A program made the position numbers and the translations under genes. The notes below the pieces were generated by a model. The model searched no databases and was not told where the DNA came from. It saw only the letters and a list, made by a program, of their open reading frames with translations. From contig PLMS01000031.1 in the NCBI GenBank assembly GCA_003142575.1, positions 56,213 to 94,935 of the forward strand: DNA of 38,723 nucleotides, in the 5' to 3' direction. This DNA comes from Ignavibacteriota bacterium. Lineage in GTDB: Bacteria; Bacteroidota; Ignavibacteria; UBA10030. Shown here piece after piece: positions 17,067 through 24,788 of the stretch; the stretch's first letter is position 1, and each line of letters begins with the position of its first letter.

Positions 17067-20000
17067 TTAATTAAATCTCCATCGAATTCCTAAATCCGCA
17101 GTCAAACCATAATTATATTCTGCTGTAGAAAATCCATTTTTTCGAATCGTATAAACATCTGATTCTTTAGTAAGATCGTTCACGTCGAAATATACCTCTA
17201 TATCGTGCCACGGCAACCCTTGCTTTACAGAAAGATCCCATCGAAGGTATTTGGTTTTATCCGATCGGAGAGTCCACCAAAAGTTTGAACCATTAAACAC
17301 GTTTGACTGATAAATCATTGAAGCAAGTATAGAAAATTTACCGTAATCATAACCCAGAGAAAGGTTCACAATATCGTTGGGCTGCTGGTAAAGTCTATCG
17401 GTAAACGATGTATCAAGATACGAAGTCTTAACAGGATAGGTATTTGAAAGAACGGTGCGGGTGAACGGGAATTTACCTTCAGAAAATATATGCGTGTAGT
17501 TAATATTCATAATTAAATTGTTTAGTGGACCCGGTAAATACCAAAAGTGCGTTTGCCACTCGATTTCAATTCCCCATACTTTTAGCTGATATGGATTATT
17601 GATGGAGGTGGTATCGGTGTACGATTTTCCCGTGTAAGCCGGTAAACCATAAGATAATGCTTGGGCAGTGTCGAGGTGGACATTTGCGGGATTGTAGATT
17701 TGGTCATCAATAATCTTTAGAAATGGACTAATTGCGAATAAACCAACTGTATTATCATGTATCGATACTTGAAAATCGTAATTACGTGCCTGCTCCGGTT
17801 TTAATGCGGGATTATTCCACACAACCCACGAACCAGAACTGCCGGCAACATCTTCTCTTGGAATGATGCTAGTAAAATCCGGATACGCTATGGTGTTTGT
17901 ATAAGAAGCTCGAAGACTAATATTTTCGGACAGATTATATTTTATGCTAATATCAGGCAACCAATAACCATGGTACTCGTCTGCTGTATCCAGAGTGTAA
18001 GGGATTGAAAGAGGATATGGATTTGTTTGGTCAGCATTTCCTATGAAGTGAGCAGCTATGTAAGAGGTTCTGAGTGCTTGATATCGTATACCGGGAATAA
18101 TTGTAATCCATGGTCCTATGTTCAATGTTGCCATCAAATAGCCAGCGCTCCGTATTTCATGTCCCGAATAATCATTAGCTACGCTTTGATAATCGTCAGG
18201 ACGAAAATCTGGAACTGTTACCTGTTGTGTTTGTGAGGCTCCAATAGTTCTCATCACACTAATAATTTTATCGATCGTACCTGCATTCACCGCCGAATAG
18301 AGCTTATAGTCACCTCTGAAAAATTTGCCAAAATTCATGTTGGCATTATACAATCCCGAAATAGGAAATCCAGTGTTGCCCGTTGCATCAAAATTATACG
18401 GTGCGTCAGCTAACCACGGAAGAGCTGCCACAATCGATGCTTGGTAACCCTTTGATGCAGCGCCATTATTGAGACTGCCGCCATAGTAATCATAATTGTA
18501 ATATCGAGTGGTGTATTTATAGGCACCGCCGCCTTTTACGCTTACAGAGAGCAGGTCTGAAAGATTGAAATTATTTTCAATATTAAAAGTGGCTTGTTTG
18601 TCGTCCTGCTTATTAAAACTGGTCCATGCATTATTCGTTGTCCAAAACATTCTGCTAAGATTGATTAAACTTTGTGCTTGAGGAACAACTGCCGACGGGG
18701 CAAGATTAGACGGAATATTTTTGGCTCCCGAAGATTGTTGCTGAAAATCCACATACCAACCATTTGGCACATGATTATCGGAATATGCATTCGCTAACTT
18801 TGCCTCTATTTTTAACGTTCCAAATGTTTGCTTATAACTCAAGATATTTGTGACAACATTAAAGTCAGATTTCTCCAACTGTGTTCCCAGTATAATTCTA
18901 TCTTGTGAACTTTGTGCATAACTTGTTGTATACTGATCAGAATGTTGCTCTGTCATCGTGGTACTATGACTGTAGATATTTAAAAGAGCCAGTTCACCAT
19001 TGGGTATCTTATAATCCAATGTTAATGTTCCATCATATCGGTTTTGGATAGATGAAATAAAGGAAAGCTTTGTATATTGCATTCCGATCGTATCGGGATT
19101 TTTTGTTACAGGTAAGTTGCCATTAGTATAATATGCTCCGAGTTGATTCGAAGTTAAGTTTTGCCTTTGTGCAATACCTTGGACAAACACACCAAACTTA
19201 TCATCAAAAAATCTTTTTTCTATGTCTGCAGCAAATTTGTAATCCTTGTACGAATCCATCAAATCTTTGTATCCACCTTGTGCAAGAAGGGAAATTGATG
19301 GCTCACCGTCAGGATTGGATTTTGCACGACGGATATCGAAATTTACGGTGCCGCCAATAACTGCAGCATCCATATCCGCTGTTACTGTTTTATAGACCTC
19401 AATTCCTTCAAGACTATTTGATGAAATCATACTTAAATCGGTGCCGCGATTGCTAGAACCGGTTGCAGGGAGTGCGACACCATCTATTGTGATAGAATTA
19501 TATTTTGGTTCAAGTCCTCGCACAACTATTTGAGTTGCTTCGCCGCCGCTACGTACGAGCGAAACACCAGGCAATCTGCCAATGGATTCCGCAGCATTGG
19601 CATCAGGAAGTTCTTGTATACGCGCAGATGAAACTATATTTGCAATATTATTTGAAGCCAATTGCTGATTGATGGCCGTGTTCTGACCACGTGCCTGGGC
19701 TGTAATAATTACTTCTTGTCCTTCAATTGCCTGAGGCAATAAACGGAATTCCTGTTCAAGAACACCGTTTTCGGGAACTGTCACCTGTATGGTGACCGTC
19801 TGATATCCAACATAGGATATCTTTAATGTTTGCTGTCCAGCCGGTACACCATAGATTGTTATCAAACCACCATTATCTGCAGCAGCTCCCAAACCTGTAT
19901 TGAGAACTACAACATTCGCTCCAATAAGAGGTTCACTTGTTACCTTATCAAAAACATGTCCTTTGATAGACCCAGACCCGAAAGCGTATAAAGATTGAAA

Positions 20001-20069
20001 GGTGAAAGAAAATGTTGCTACGATAGCACAAACAAGTGAAGCCCGTAAACGAAATGTACCAATAGCCAT
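17067..20069 (-). CDS. TonB-dependent receptor with CarboxypepD-reg domain
   Basis: A 1000-residue outer-membrane transporter taking up oligosaccharides with energy from TonB. Signal peptide about 1-29. A CarboxypepD-regulatory-like beta-sandwich (about 34-115, IKGHVFDKVTSEPLIGANV) is followed by a plug domain (IQELPDANAAESIGRLPGVS, then VVRGLEPKYNSITIDGVALP) and a 22-strand-type barrel ending in the aromatic beta-signal GIRWRFN. It resembles the Caulobacter/Xanthomonas type of sugar receptor more than SusC, and no SusD gene follows. TGAGGAG is 6 nt before the ATG. Two perfect palindromic operators lie about 250 and 430 nt upstream. As the first gene of the galactanase operon it most likely imports galacto-oligosaccharides released by the GH53 enzyme. 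Confidence 0.92.
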   Translation of the reverse strand: MAIGTFRLRASLVCAIVATFSFTFQSLYAFGSGSIKGHVFDKVTSEPLIGANVVVLNTGLGAAADNGGLITIYGVPAGQQTLKISYVGYQTVTIQVTVPENGVLEQEFRLLPQAIEGQEVIITAQARGQNTAINQQLASNNIANIVSSARIQELPDANAAESIGRLPGVSLVRSGGEATQIVVRGLEPKYNSITIDGVALPATGSSNRGTDLSMISSNSLEGIEVYKTVTADMDAAVIGGTVNFDIRRAKSNPDGEPSISLLAQGGYKDLMDSYKDYKFAADIEKRFFDDKFGVFVQGIAQRQNLTSNQLGAYYTNGNLPVTKNPDTIGMQYTKLSFISSIQNRYDGTLTLDYKIPNGELALLNIYSHSTTMTEQHSDQYTTSYAQSSQDRIILGTQLEKSDFNVVTNILSYKQTFGTLKIEAKLANAYSDNHVPNGWYVDFQQQSSGAKNIPSNLAPSAVVPQAQSLINLSRMFWTTNNAWTSFNKQDDKQATFNIENNFNLSDLLSVSVKGGGAYKYTTRYYNYDYYGGSLNNGAASKGYQASIVAALPWLADAPYNFDATGNTGFPISGLYNANMNFGKFFRGDYKLYSAVNAGTIDKIISVMRTIGASQTQQVTVPDFRPDDYQSVANDYSGHEIRSAGYLMATLNIGPWITIIPGIRYQALRTSYIAAHFIGNADQTNPYPLSIPYTLDTADEYHGYWLPDISIKYNLSENISLRASYTNTIAYPDFTSIIPREDVAGSSGSWVVWNNPALKPEQARNYDFQVSIHDNTVGLFAISPFLKIIDDQIYNPANVHLDTAQALSYGLPAYTGKSYTDTTSINNPYQLKVWGIEIEWQTHFWYLPGPLNNLIMNINYTHIFSEGKFPFTRTVLSNTYPVKTSYLDTSFTDRLYQQPNDIVNLSLGYDYGKFSILASMIYQSNVFNGSNFWWTLRSDKTKYLRWDLSVKQGLPWHDIEVYFDVNDLTKESDVYTIRKNGFSTAEYNYGLTADLGIRWRFN

Positions 20070-20321
20070 TTTATTCTCCTCAGAACTTCTTGAAAGGTTT
20101 TTGATTTTAGAAGCTTTTCAGTCAGAAACAATTTAGTTGAAAATATTTATCATATTCGCTAAGGCAACTTGCCATCCTTATAAATACATGTAACGACGTT
20201 GAGGATTATATTTCACATCCTCTGATACAATTTTACTTCACTGATTTTTATGGTTTGTAATTATAAATTTTGGAATCAATGTGAATTTTTGGTTTCAGCT
20301 TAATGCGTTTCAAGTTTTTTC

Positions 20322-20335
20322 TGCAAACGTTTGCA
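20322..20335. promoter_or_regulatory. LacI-family operator, promoter-proximal site of the receptor operon
   Basis: TGCAAACGTTTGCA is a perfect 14-bp palindrome with the central CG and flanking half-sites typical of LacI/GalR-family operators. It lies about 250 nt upstream of the TonB receptor start. The same core recurs at 20502 and, with one changed base, at 26604. Confidence 0.85.
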
Positions 20336-20500
20336 TAAAACGTTAAAAATTTTTCTCAATGCTCGAATGATTGTTCACTCTTCTTTTTTTGCGAATATTT
20401 TGTTGCAATTACCCATGAGATAACTTCCACTATTTCCTGCTCCATCAAAGGTGGACAATGTGAATCATTGGTTCCAGGATGAGTGCGTCTGAAGGATTCT

Positions 20501-20516
20501 CTGCAAACGTTTGCAG
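20501..20516. promoter_or_regulatory. LacI-family operator, distal site of the receptor operon
   Basis: CTGCAAACGTTTGCAG is a perfect 16-bp palindrome with the same 14-bp core as the proximal site. The cores are 180 bp apart, about 17 helical turns, so both lie on nearly the same face of the helix, which would suit repression by looping. Binding by the local LacI protein is inferred from shared sequence and context. Confidence 0.85.
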
Positions 20517-20739
20517 GACAGTGAAAAATAATCCTTCGCCGATATATCTAAAATTGCTTCTGATTCTTAACTATACATTCTCTTATGAAGGTTTACCGAG
20601 AAGAATGCTTGTGGTAGTAATAAATAATATCTTTCTTTCACAAAAATAGGTAATTCTCCTTCCTCGAATTACATTGGATTTTAATGAAGAATAATTGTTG
20701 AAATACTGTCGTTATATACAGGATTATGAATGATTTTGC

Positions 20740-20766
20740 AAAACCAAAACCGTTATAAAACCGTTT
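20740..20766 (+). promoter_or_regulatory. 11-bp-period direct repeat AAAACCGTT upstream of the membrane regulator
   Basis: AAAACC is followed by AAAACCGTTAT and AAAACCGTTT, the last two copies exactly 11 bp apart. The array ends 34 nt before the regulator ATG. Direct repeats with one-helical-turn spacing are the usual target form of OmpR/PhoB-type winged-helix domains, so this is a candidate autoregulatory site for the gene it precedes. This is inference from spacing. Confidence 0.45.
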
Positions 20767-20800
20767 ATGAACAATTTTAGGCATCTATCAAGAGAGAAAT

Positions 20801-22153
20801 ATGGCGTTTGCTTTTGGCTGCGTTTGTTCTATATTTCAATTTATGGGTGAGCAAAACAATGTAAATATACCCTCCAAAAATGAAATAAAATCCATCGTCA
20901 ATGCCGTACTGCAAAGCAAGGATTTTAAAGATTCGCCTATATATTCAAACCTGCTTTCGTACCTTACACAGTCCACTCTATCAAAAAGAATTCCAAAAGA
21001 AATCACTATCGCCATTGATATATTCGGTAAGGATTCCGGTTTTAATTCGAATAAAGATTCGACAGTTCGTCATCACATTCTCATATTACGTAATAAACTG
21101 GATAACTATTATAGAAACGAAGGCAAAGAAGATAAATTCAGATTGGTTATCCCTAAAGGACATTATGAGATTCAAATCATACCTTCAAAAATTGAACATC
21201 CCAAGATATTGGATCGTATCATATCATCATTAAAACGCTGGGAAGTAGTCGTTATCGTCATCCTCTTATTCATTAATCTTTTTGTCATTTTTCGGCAAAC
21301 CAGTGTAAACTCTCTCTCATCCGCTCCTCAAACACCGTATTTTGTTGATTCCCAGGATAAGATCTGGGGTTCTTTTTTTAAAAATGGTTATCCTGTGAGT
21401 GTCATCTTAGGAGATGATTTTTGGCTGGATGAATACAGCCCGGAATTTAAACGCTACCGTCAAGTCCGGGATTGGAAAATATCTTCTGAAAATGACTTAT
21501 CCAATTTTTTAATAAAACATCCTAAAGCAAACTTGGTGAAGTCCGAAATAACAGGAATTCCATTTGGTGCCGCCGATAATTTAGTGGATATTCTTCACAT
21601 TGTATATCATTTTCAAAATGACGTATCTCTCTCTATGTCTTCACTGCTCTCTCTCGATAAAATTCGAGATCACAACATCATTTATATTGGTGAATTCAGA
21701 AACCTGCAAATTTTAAATAAGATTTTTTATAAAACACCTATCCGTTATCAGTATTTCCCGGACGAGCGATTGTTTATTGTTGATGAAAAAAGTAATGTCA
21801 TAGATACATTTCTCCGGGTTGAAGCACCTTACGAGCAGCAGAATAAGTATAATGTTGACTACTCTTTATTAATTAAAATGCCCGGATTCTCGAAGGAAAA
21901 TTTCATGTTTATTGTCGGGTTTGGGTATGGAGGCCGTTTGGAACGAACGAAAATGCTAGCAAATTCTGCATTACGGATGAAGTTTATAGAAGATATTAAT
22001 AAAATAAACAAATCTGTACCGGAATATTTTATTGCTCTCTTCGAAGTCAAGAGCATCGAAAGAACCGGTTTTACCAATGAACTAAAATACTTTAAGGAAA
22101 TACCAGGGAATTTCTTTTCAGAATCCTCCCCGGATAGCAGTAAAAAGGATTAA
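20801..22153 (+). CDS. Membrane-anchored winged-helix regulator with extracytoplasmic domain
   Basis: A 450-residue protein with the layout DNA-binding domain, one membrane helix, sensor-like domain, as in ToxR/CadC. Residues about 27-126 match the winged-helix module often fused to TPR or cyclase domains (LLSYLTQSTLSKRIPKEITI, AIDIFGKDSGFN, STVRHHILILRNKLDNYY, LVIPKGHYEI). One transmembrane helix spans about 147-165 (VVVIVILLFINLFVIF). The C-terminal 285 residues, placed outside the cytoplasm by this topology, show IWGSFFKNGYPVSVILGDD, GIPFGAADNLVDI and IYIGEFRNLQILN, a pattern I associate with uncharacterised regulators common in Acidobacteria. It has no receiver or kinase domain. AGAGAG lies just before the first ATG, preferred over Met15. 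Divergent from the galactan operon and preceded by an 11-bp repeat, it is a likely second regulator of this locus. Its ligand is unknown. Confidence 0.75.
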   Translation: MAFAFGCVCSIFQFMGEQNNVNIPSKNEIKSIVNAVLQSKDFKDSPIYSNLLSYLTQSTLSKRIPKEITIAIDIFGKDSGFNSNKDSTVRHHILILRNKLDNYYRNEGKEDKFRLVIPKGHYEIQIIPSKIEHPKILDRIISSLKRWEVVVIVILLFINLFVIFRQTSVNSLSSAPQTPYFVDSQDKIWGSFFKNGYPVSVILGDDFWLDEYSPEFKRYRQVRDWKISSENDLSNFLIKHPKANLVKSEITGIPFGAADNLVDILHIVYHFQNDVSLSMSSLLSLDKIRDHNIIYIGEFRNLQILNKIFYKTPIRYQYFPDERLFIVDEKSNVIDTFLRVEAPYEQQNKYNVDYSLLIKMPGFSKENFMFIVGFGYGGRLERTKMLANSALRMKFIEDINKINKSVPEYFIALFEVKSIERTGFTNELKYFKEIPGNFFSESSPDSSKKD

Positions 22154-22336
22154 TAGCAAAGAATACTACTGCATTACAGATTCTGTATATTTTAAATTGC
22201 GGAAGTTCCGATTATCAATCCAGGTATATTTCTTCGAAATGAGTAACATCGAATTGTTTTTCCTTCTTGGACAACTCAATTGATATAAAGAATATAAATT
22301 TGTACAGTCATGAAAGTCATACGTTGATACAAGATT

Positions 22337-23395
22337 TTAGTGCTGTGCGACTTTATAGTGAACAAGAGACAATTCTTTTAGTATCTTTGCACTGTATTCA
22401 GGTGTAATATCTCTTTGCGGTTCAGCCAACATTTCATATCCCACCATAAACTTCTTAATACTTGCGGATCTTAGCAGCGGCGGATAAAAATGCATATGAA
22501 GATGCCATTCGCCGTGGTCTTTTCCATCCGTTGGTGCCTGATGCAGTCCGGCAGAATAGGGAAAAGCTGTTTTAAAGAGATTATCATACTTGACAGTTAC
22601 AACACGCAACGCTTGAGCGAAATCTTTTTTCTCTTGTATCCTCAATTCGAGAATATTGGCAATCTTTCTTTTGGATAGGATCATCGTTTCATACGGCCAG
22701 ACAGCCCAGAACGGAGTGACAATGGCAAAGGAGGCGTTTTCGAAGACAACCCTTTCTTTCAGCCGCAGTTCCAGCTTAAGGTAATCTGCTAAGAGGCTGC
22801 GCTTCTTCTTGGAATAATACGATCTGAATTGCTTCAACTCTTTCAGAGGTTCCATAGGAATACTTTCCTGCGCCCAGATTTGTCCATGGGGATGGGGATT
22901 ACTATTCCCCATGATCGACCCTTTGTTTTCGAATATTTGCACATAATTGATATGCGGTTGTTTACCTAATGATTTGAATTCGTCTTGCCAGATAGTGATA
23001 ACATCTTCTATTTCGCTCTCTTTCATTTCTGCGAGAGTGAGATCATGTCTGGGTGAAAAATTGACAACTCTGCAAATTCCATTTTCAGATTTCGCAATCA
23101 ATAAATCATTTTCATTTATCTTTCCCTGAGGAACATCTGCAAGCAGCGCCGAGAAATCATTTGTAAACACATACGTATTTGCATACTGAGGATTGATTTC
23201 TCCGTTCGCACGCTTATTCCCAGGGCATAAATAACATTCGGATTCATACGCAGAGACTGGAACATTCGTCAAAGCAGATATCTCTCCCTGCCAAGGACGT
23301 TGAGTTCTCTGAGGAGAAACCAATACCCATTCTCCGGTCAAGATATTTTTCCTTCGATGAGGAGAATGAATGAGTTCAGACTGTTGCATGTTCAT
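22337..23395 (-). CDS. galT: Galactose-1-phosphate uridylyltransferase
   Basis: Second committed step of the Leloir pathway: UDP-glucose plus galactose-1-phosphate gives glucose-1-phosphate plus UDP-galactose. The 352 residues carry the HIT-like active site NPHPHGQIWAQ with His170 as the nucleophile that takes UMP, and the metal site Cys54/Cys57 (CYLC), His117 and His168. TGEWVLVSPQRTQRPW is the family N-terminus, and a GLHQAPTDGK...WHLHMHFYPP segment lies near the C-terminus. Start: ATG 23395 overlaps the end of galK by 20 nt, and a second ATG at 23389 is equally possible; neither has a clear Shine-Dalgarno, consistent with translational coupling. It is the last gene of the symporter-galK-galT operon and converges on the membrane regulator. 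No galE is in the window. Confidence 0.97.
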   Translation of the reverse strand: MNMQQSELIHSPHRRKNILTGEWVLVSPQRTQRPWQGEISALTNVPVSAYESECYLCPGNKRANGEINPQYANTYVFTNDFSALLADVPQGKINENDLLIAKSENGICRVVNFSPRHDLTLAEMKESEIEDVITIWQDEFKSLGKQPHINYVQIFENKGSIMGNSNPHPHGQIWAQESIPMEPLKELKQFRSYYSKKKRSLLADYLKLELRLKERVVFENASFAIVTPFWAVWPYETMILSKRKIANILELRIQEKKDFAQALRVVTVKYDNLFKTAFPYSAGLHQAPTDGKDHGEWHLHMHFYPPLLRSASIKKFMVGYEMLAEPQRDITPEYSAKILKELSLVHYKVAQH

Positions 23396-24557
23396 TCACA
23401 GCAATAATGTTCGTTCCAGAGCCGATGGAAGTAACATACGTTTTCAGATCTCTCTTGAATTGATGTTTGTACTTTTCGATCACCGTAGTACTTGTTTGTT
23501 CAATGTGATTCGTTTCAATGAGATTGATTGTACAGCCGCCAAACCCGCCGCCCATCATCCGCGAACCATAGACATGCGGATTGTCTTTGACTAATTCCAC
23601 CAAGTAATCGAGTTCTCGACAACTCACTTCATAGTCTTGACTTAATCCTGCGTGTGTTTTTATCATATATGACCCGAAGGCTTTTAAATCACCCTTTTCC
23701 AATTCTCGACACGCATCCAAGACTCGATCATTTTCTTCTACGACATATTTACATCTGCGATATATTGTAGGATCCATCATTTGTTTGCTCTTCTGCAGCA
23801 TTTCGAGAGAAACATCTCTTAAGGAGTTTACTTCCGGATAGTATTTTTTTATGAGAGCCACTCCCTCTCTGCATTCTTCTCTCCTACGATTATATTCCGA
23901 TGATGCTAATGAATGGGAAACTCGTGTATCAAAGAGAACGATGGAAATATTGGGAAAGGCAAAAGGATAATATTTATATTCCAGCGATCTACAATCAATG
24001 CGGAGAACCTTATCTTTCTCACCAAAGATATTGATGTATTGATCCATAATACCACACTGCACACCGACGAATTCATTCTCTGCTTTCTGGGCAAATTTCA
24101 CCAATGCAAGGGCATCAATTCGCAATTCGAAGATATAGTTTAGGGCAAATGCTAAACCCGCTTCGATTGCGGCTGAAGATGACATCCCTGCGCCGATGGG
24201 AATGTCTCCTCCAAAAACACAATTAAATCCTCGTATGCTATACTTCCCTTTGACGAACTGATCTACCACCCCCATAAGATAATTCGGCCATCCTTTTTTT
24301 GAGGACCGAAGATCATCGAGTGAAAACGCATACTCATCGTTCATGTCCATCGCATGCACATTGCACTGTCGATCACTCCGCGGACTCATTGCAAAATATA
24401 TTGCTTTATCGATAGCCGCCGGAAGGACATATCCCATGTTATAATCCGTGTGCTCGCCAATAAGATTCACTCTTCCCGGCGAACGAAATAGGAGGGGTTG
24501 CTCTTTGAATTTTTCCCGAAAGAGTGCTGCAGCAGATTCAACAAGGCTCATAGACAT
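23376..24557 (-). CDS. galK: Galactokinase
   Basis: Phosphorylates galactose at C1 with ATP in the cytoplasm. The 393 residues show the galactokinase signature GRVNLIGEHTDYN (29-40), the GHMP ATP-binding loop PIGAGMSSSAA (120-130), IMDQYINIFGEKDK around the catalytic Asp and the late glycine motif GSRMMGGGFGGCT. Length and order are standard. The ATG at 24557 directly follows the stop of the small upstream gene; AAGG is only 3 nt before it but 9 nt before the in-frame ATG at 24551, which may be the real start. The 3' end overlaps galT. Together with galT it commits galactose imported by the adjacent symporter to metabolism. Confidence 0.97.
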   Translation of the reverse strand: MSMSLVESAAALFREKFKEQPLLFRSPGRVNLIGEHTDYNMGYVLPAAIDKAIYFAMSPRSDRQCNVHAMDMNDEYAFSLDDLRSSKKGWPNYLMGVVDQFVKGKYSIRGFNCVFGGDIPIGAGMSSSAAIEAGLAFALNYIFELRIDALALVKFAQKAENEFVGVQCGIMDQYINIFGEKDKVLRIDCRSLEYKYYPFAFPNISIVLFDTRVSHSLASSEYNRRREECREGVALIKKYYPEVNSLRDVSLEMLQKSKQMMDPTIYRRCKYVVEENDRVLDACRELEKGDLKAFGSYMIKTHAGLSQDYEVSCRELDYLVELVKDNPHVYGSRMMGGGFGGCTINLIETNHIEQTSTTVIEKYKHQFKRDLKTYVTSIGSGTNIIAVNEHATV

Positions 24558-24773
24558 TTACCTTGTTTGCTTTCTCATTTTCAGATACATCCCCCCACCG
24601 AAGATAATCATAAAACCTCCCCACCAAATATTTGGATGTGTTTCCGCTAATATCGTTTTCACAGCAGGTGGATTAAGAATTTGATAGATACCGCTGCAAA
24701 AGACAAGTCCCCCTATGACCAATAATATCAATCCGACAAAATACCAAATAGGTTTCATTCCTTGTTCAGACAT
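24558..24773 (-). CDS. Small two-helix membrane protein in the galactose operon
   Basis: 71 residues with two hydrophobic helices (about 9-29, WYFVGLILLVIGGLVFCSGI, and about 48-66, WWGGFMIIFGGGMYLKM), a short polar loop and a basic C-terminus (MRKQTR). It is translated from a strong GAAGGAG placed 7 nt before the ATG, starts 15 nt after the symporter and ends exactly against galK, so it is a deliberate member of the operon. I do not recognise the family. The sequence differs from the known small subunit (DUF4212) of some SSS transporters, but position and size make an accessory subunit or stability factor of the symporter a fair hypothesis. Confidence 0.8.
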   Translation of the reverse strand: MSEQGMKPIWYFVGLILLVIGGLVFCSGIYQILNPPAVKTILAETHPNIWWGGFMIIFGGGMYLKMRKQTR

Positions 24774-24788
24774 TTTTTTTCTCCTTCA

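Larger units (their letters stand above)
20070..20800. other. 730-bp divergent regulatory region between receptor operon and membrane regulator
   Basis: AT-rich, with no ORF worth calling on either strand. It holds two perfect LacI-type palindromes whose start positions differ by 180 bp, and an 11-bp direct repeat next to the regulator gene (each listed separately). I found no convincing consensus -35/-10 pair for the receptor operon, so the start site is not marked. Half of the region (20520-20730) contains nothing I can explain. Confidence 0.7.

Noticed and set aside
22154-22336. GGAAGTTCC palindrome in the convergent gap between the membrane regulator and galT, as a terminator
   Set aside because: The stem is at most 5 bp with a one-base centre and there is no adjacent T-run.
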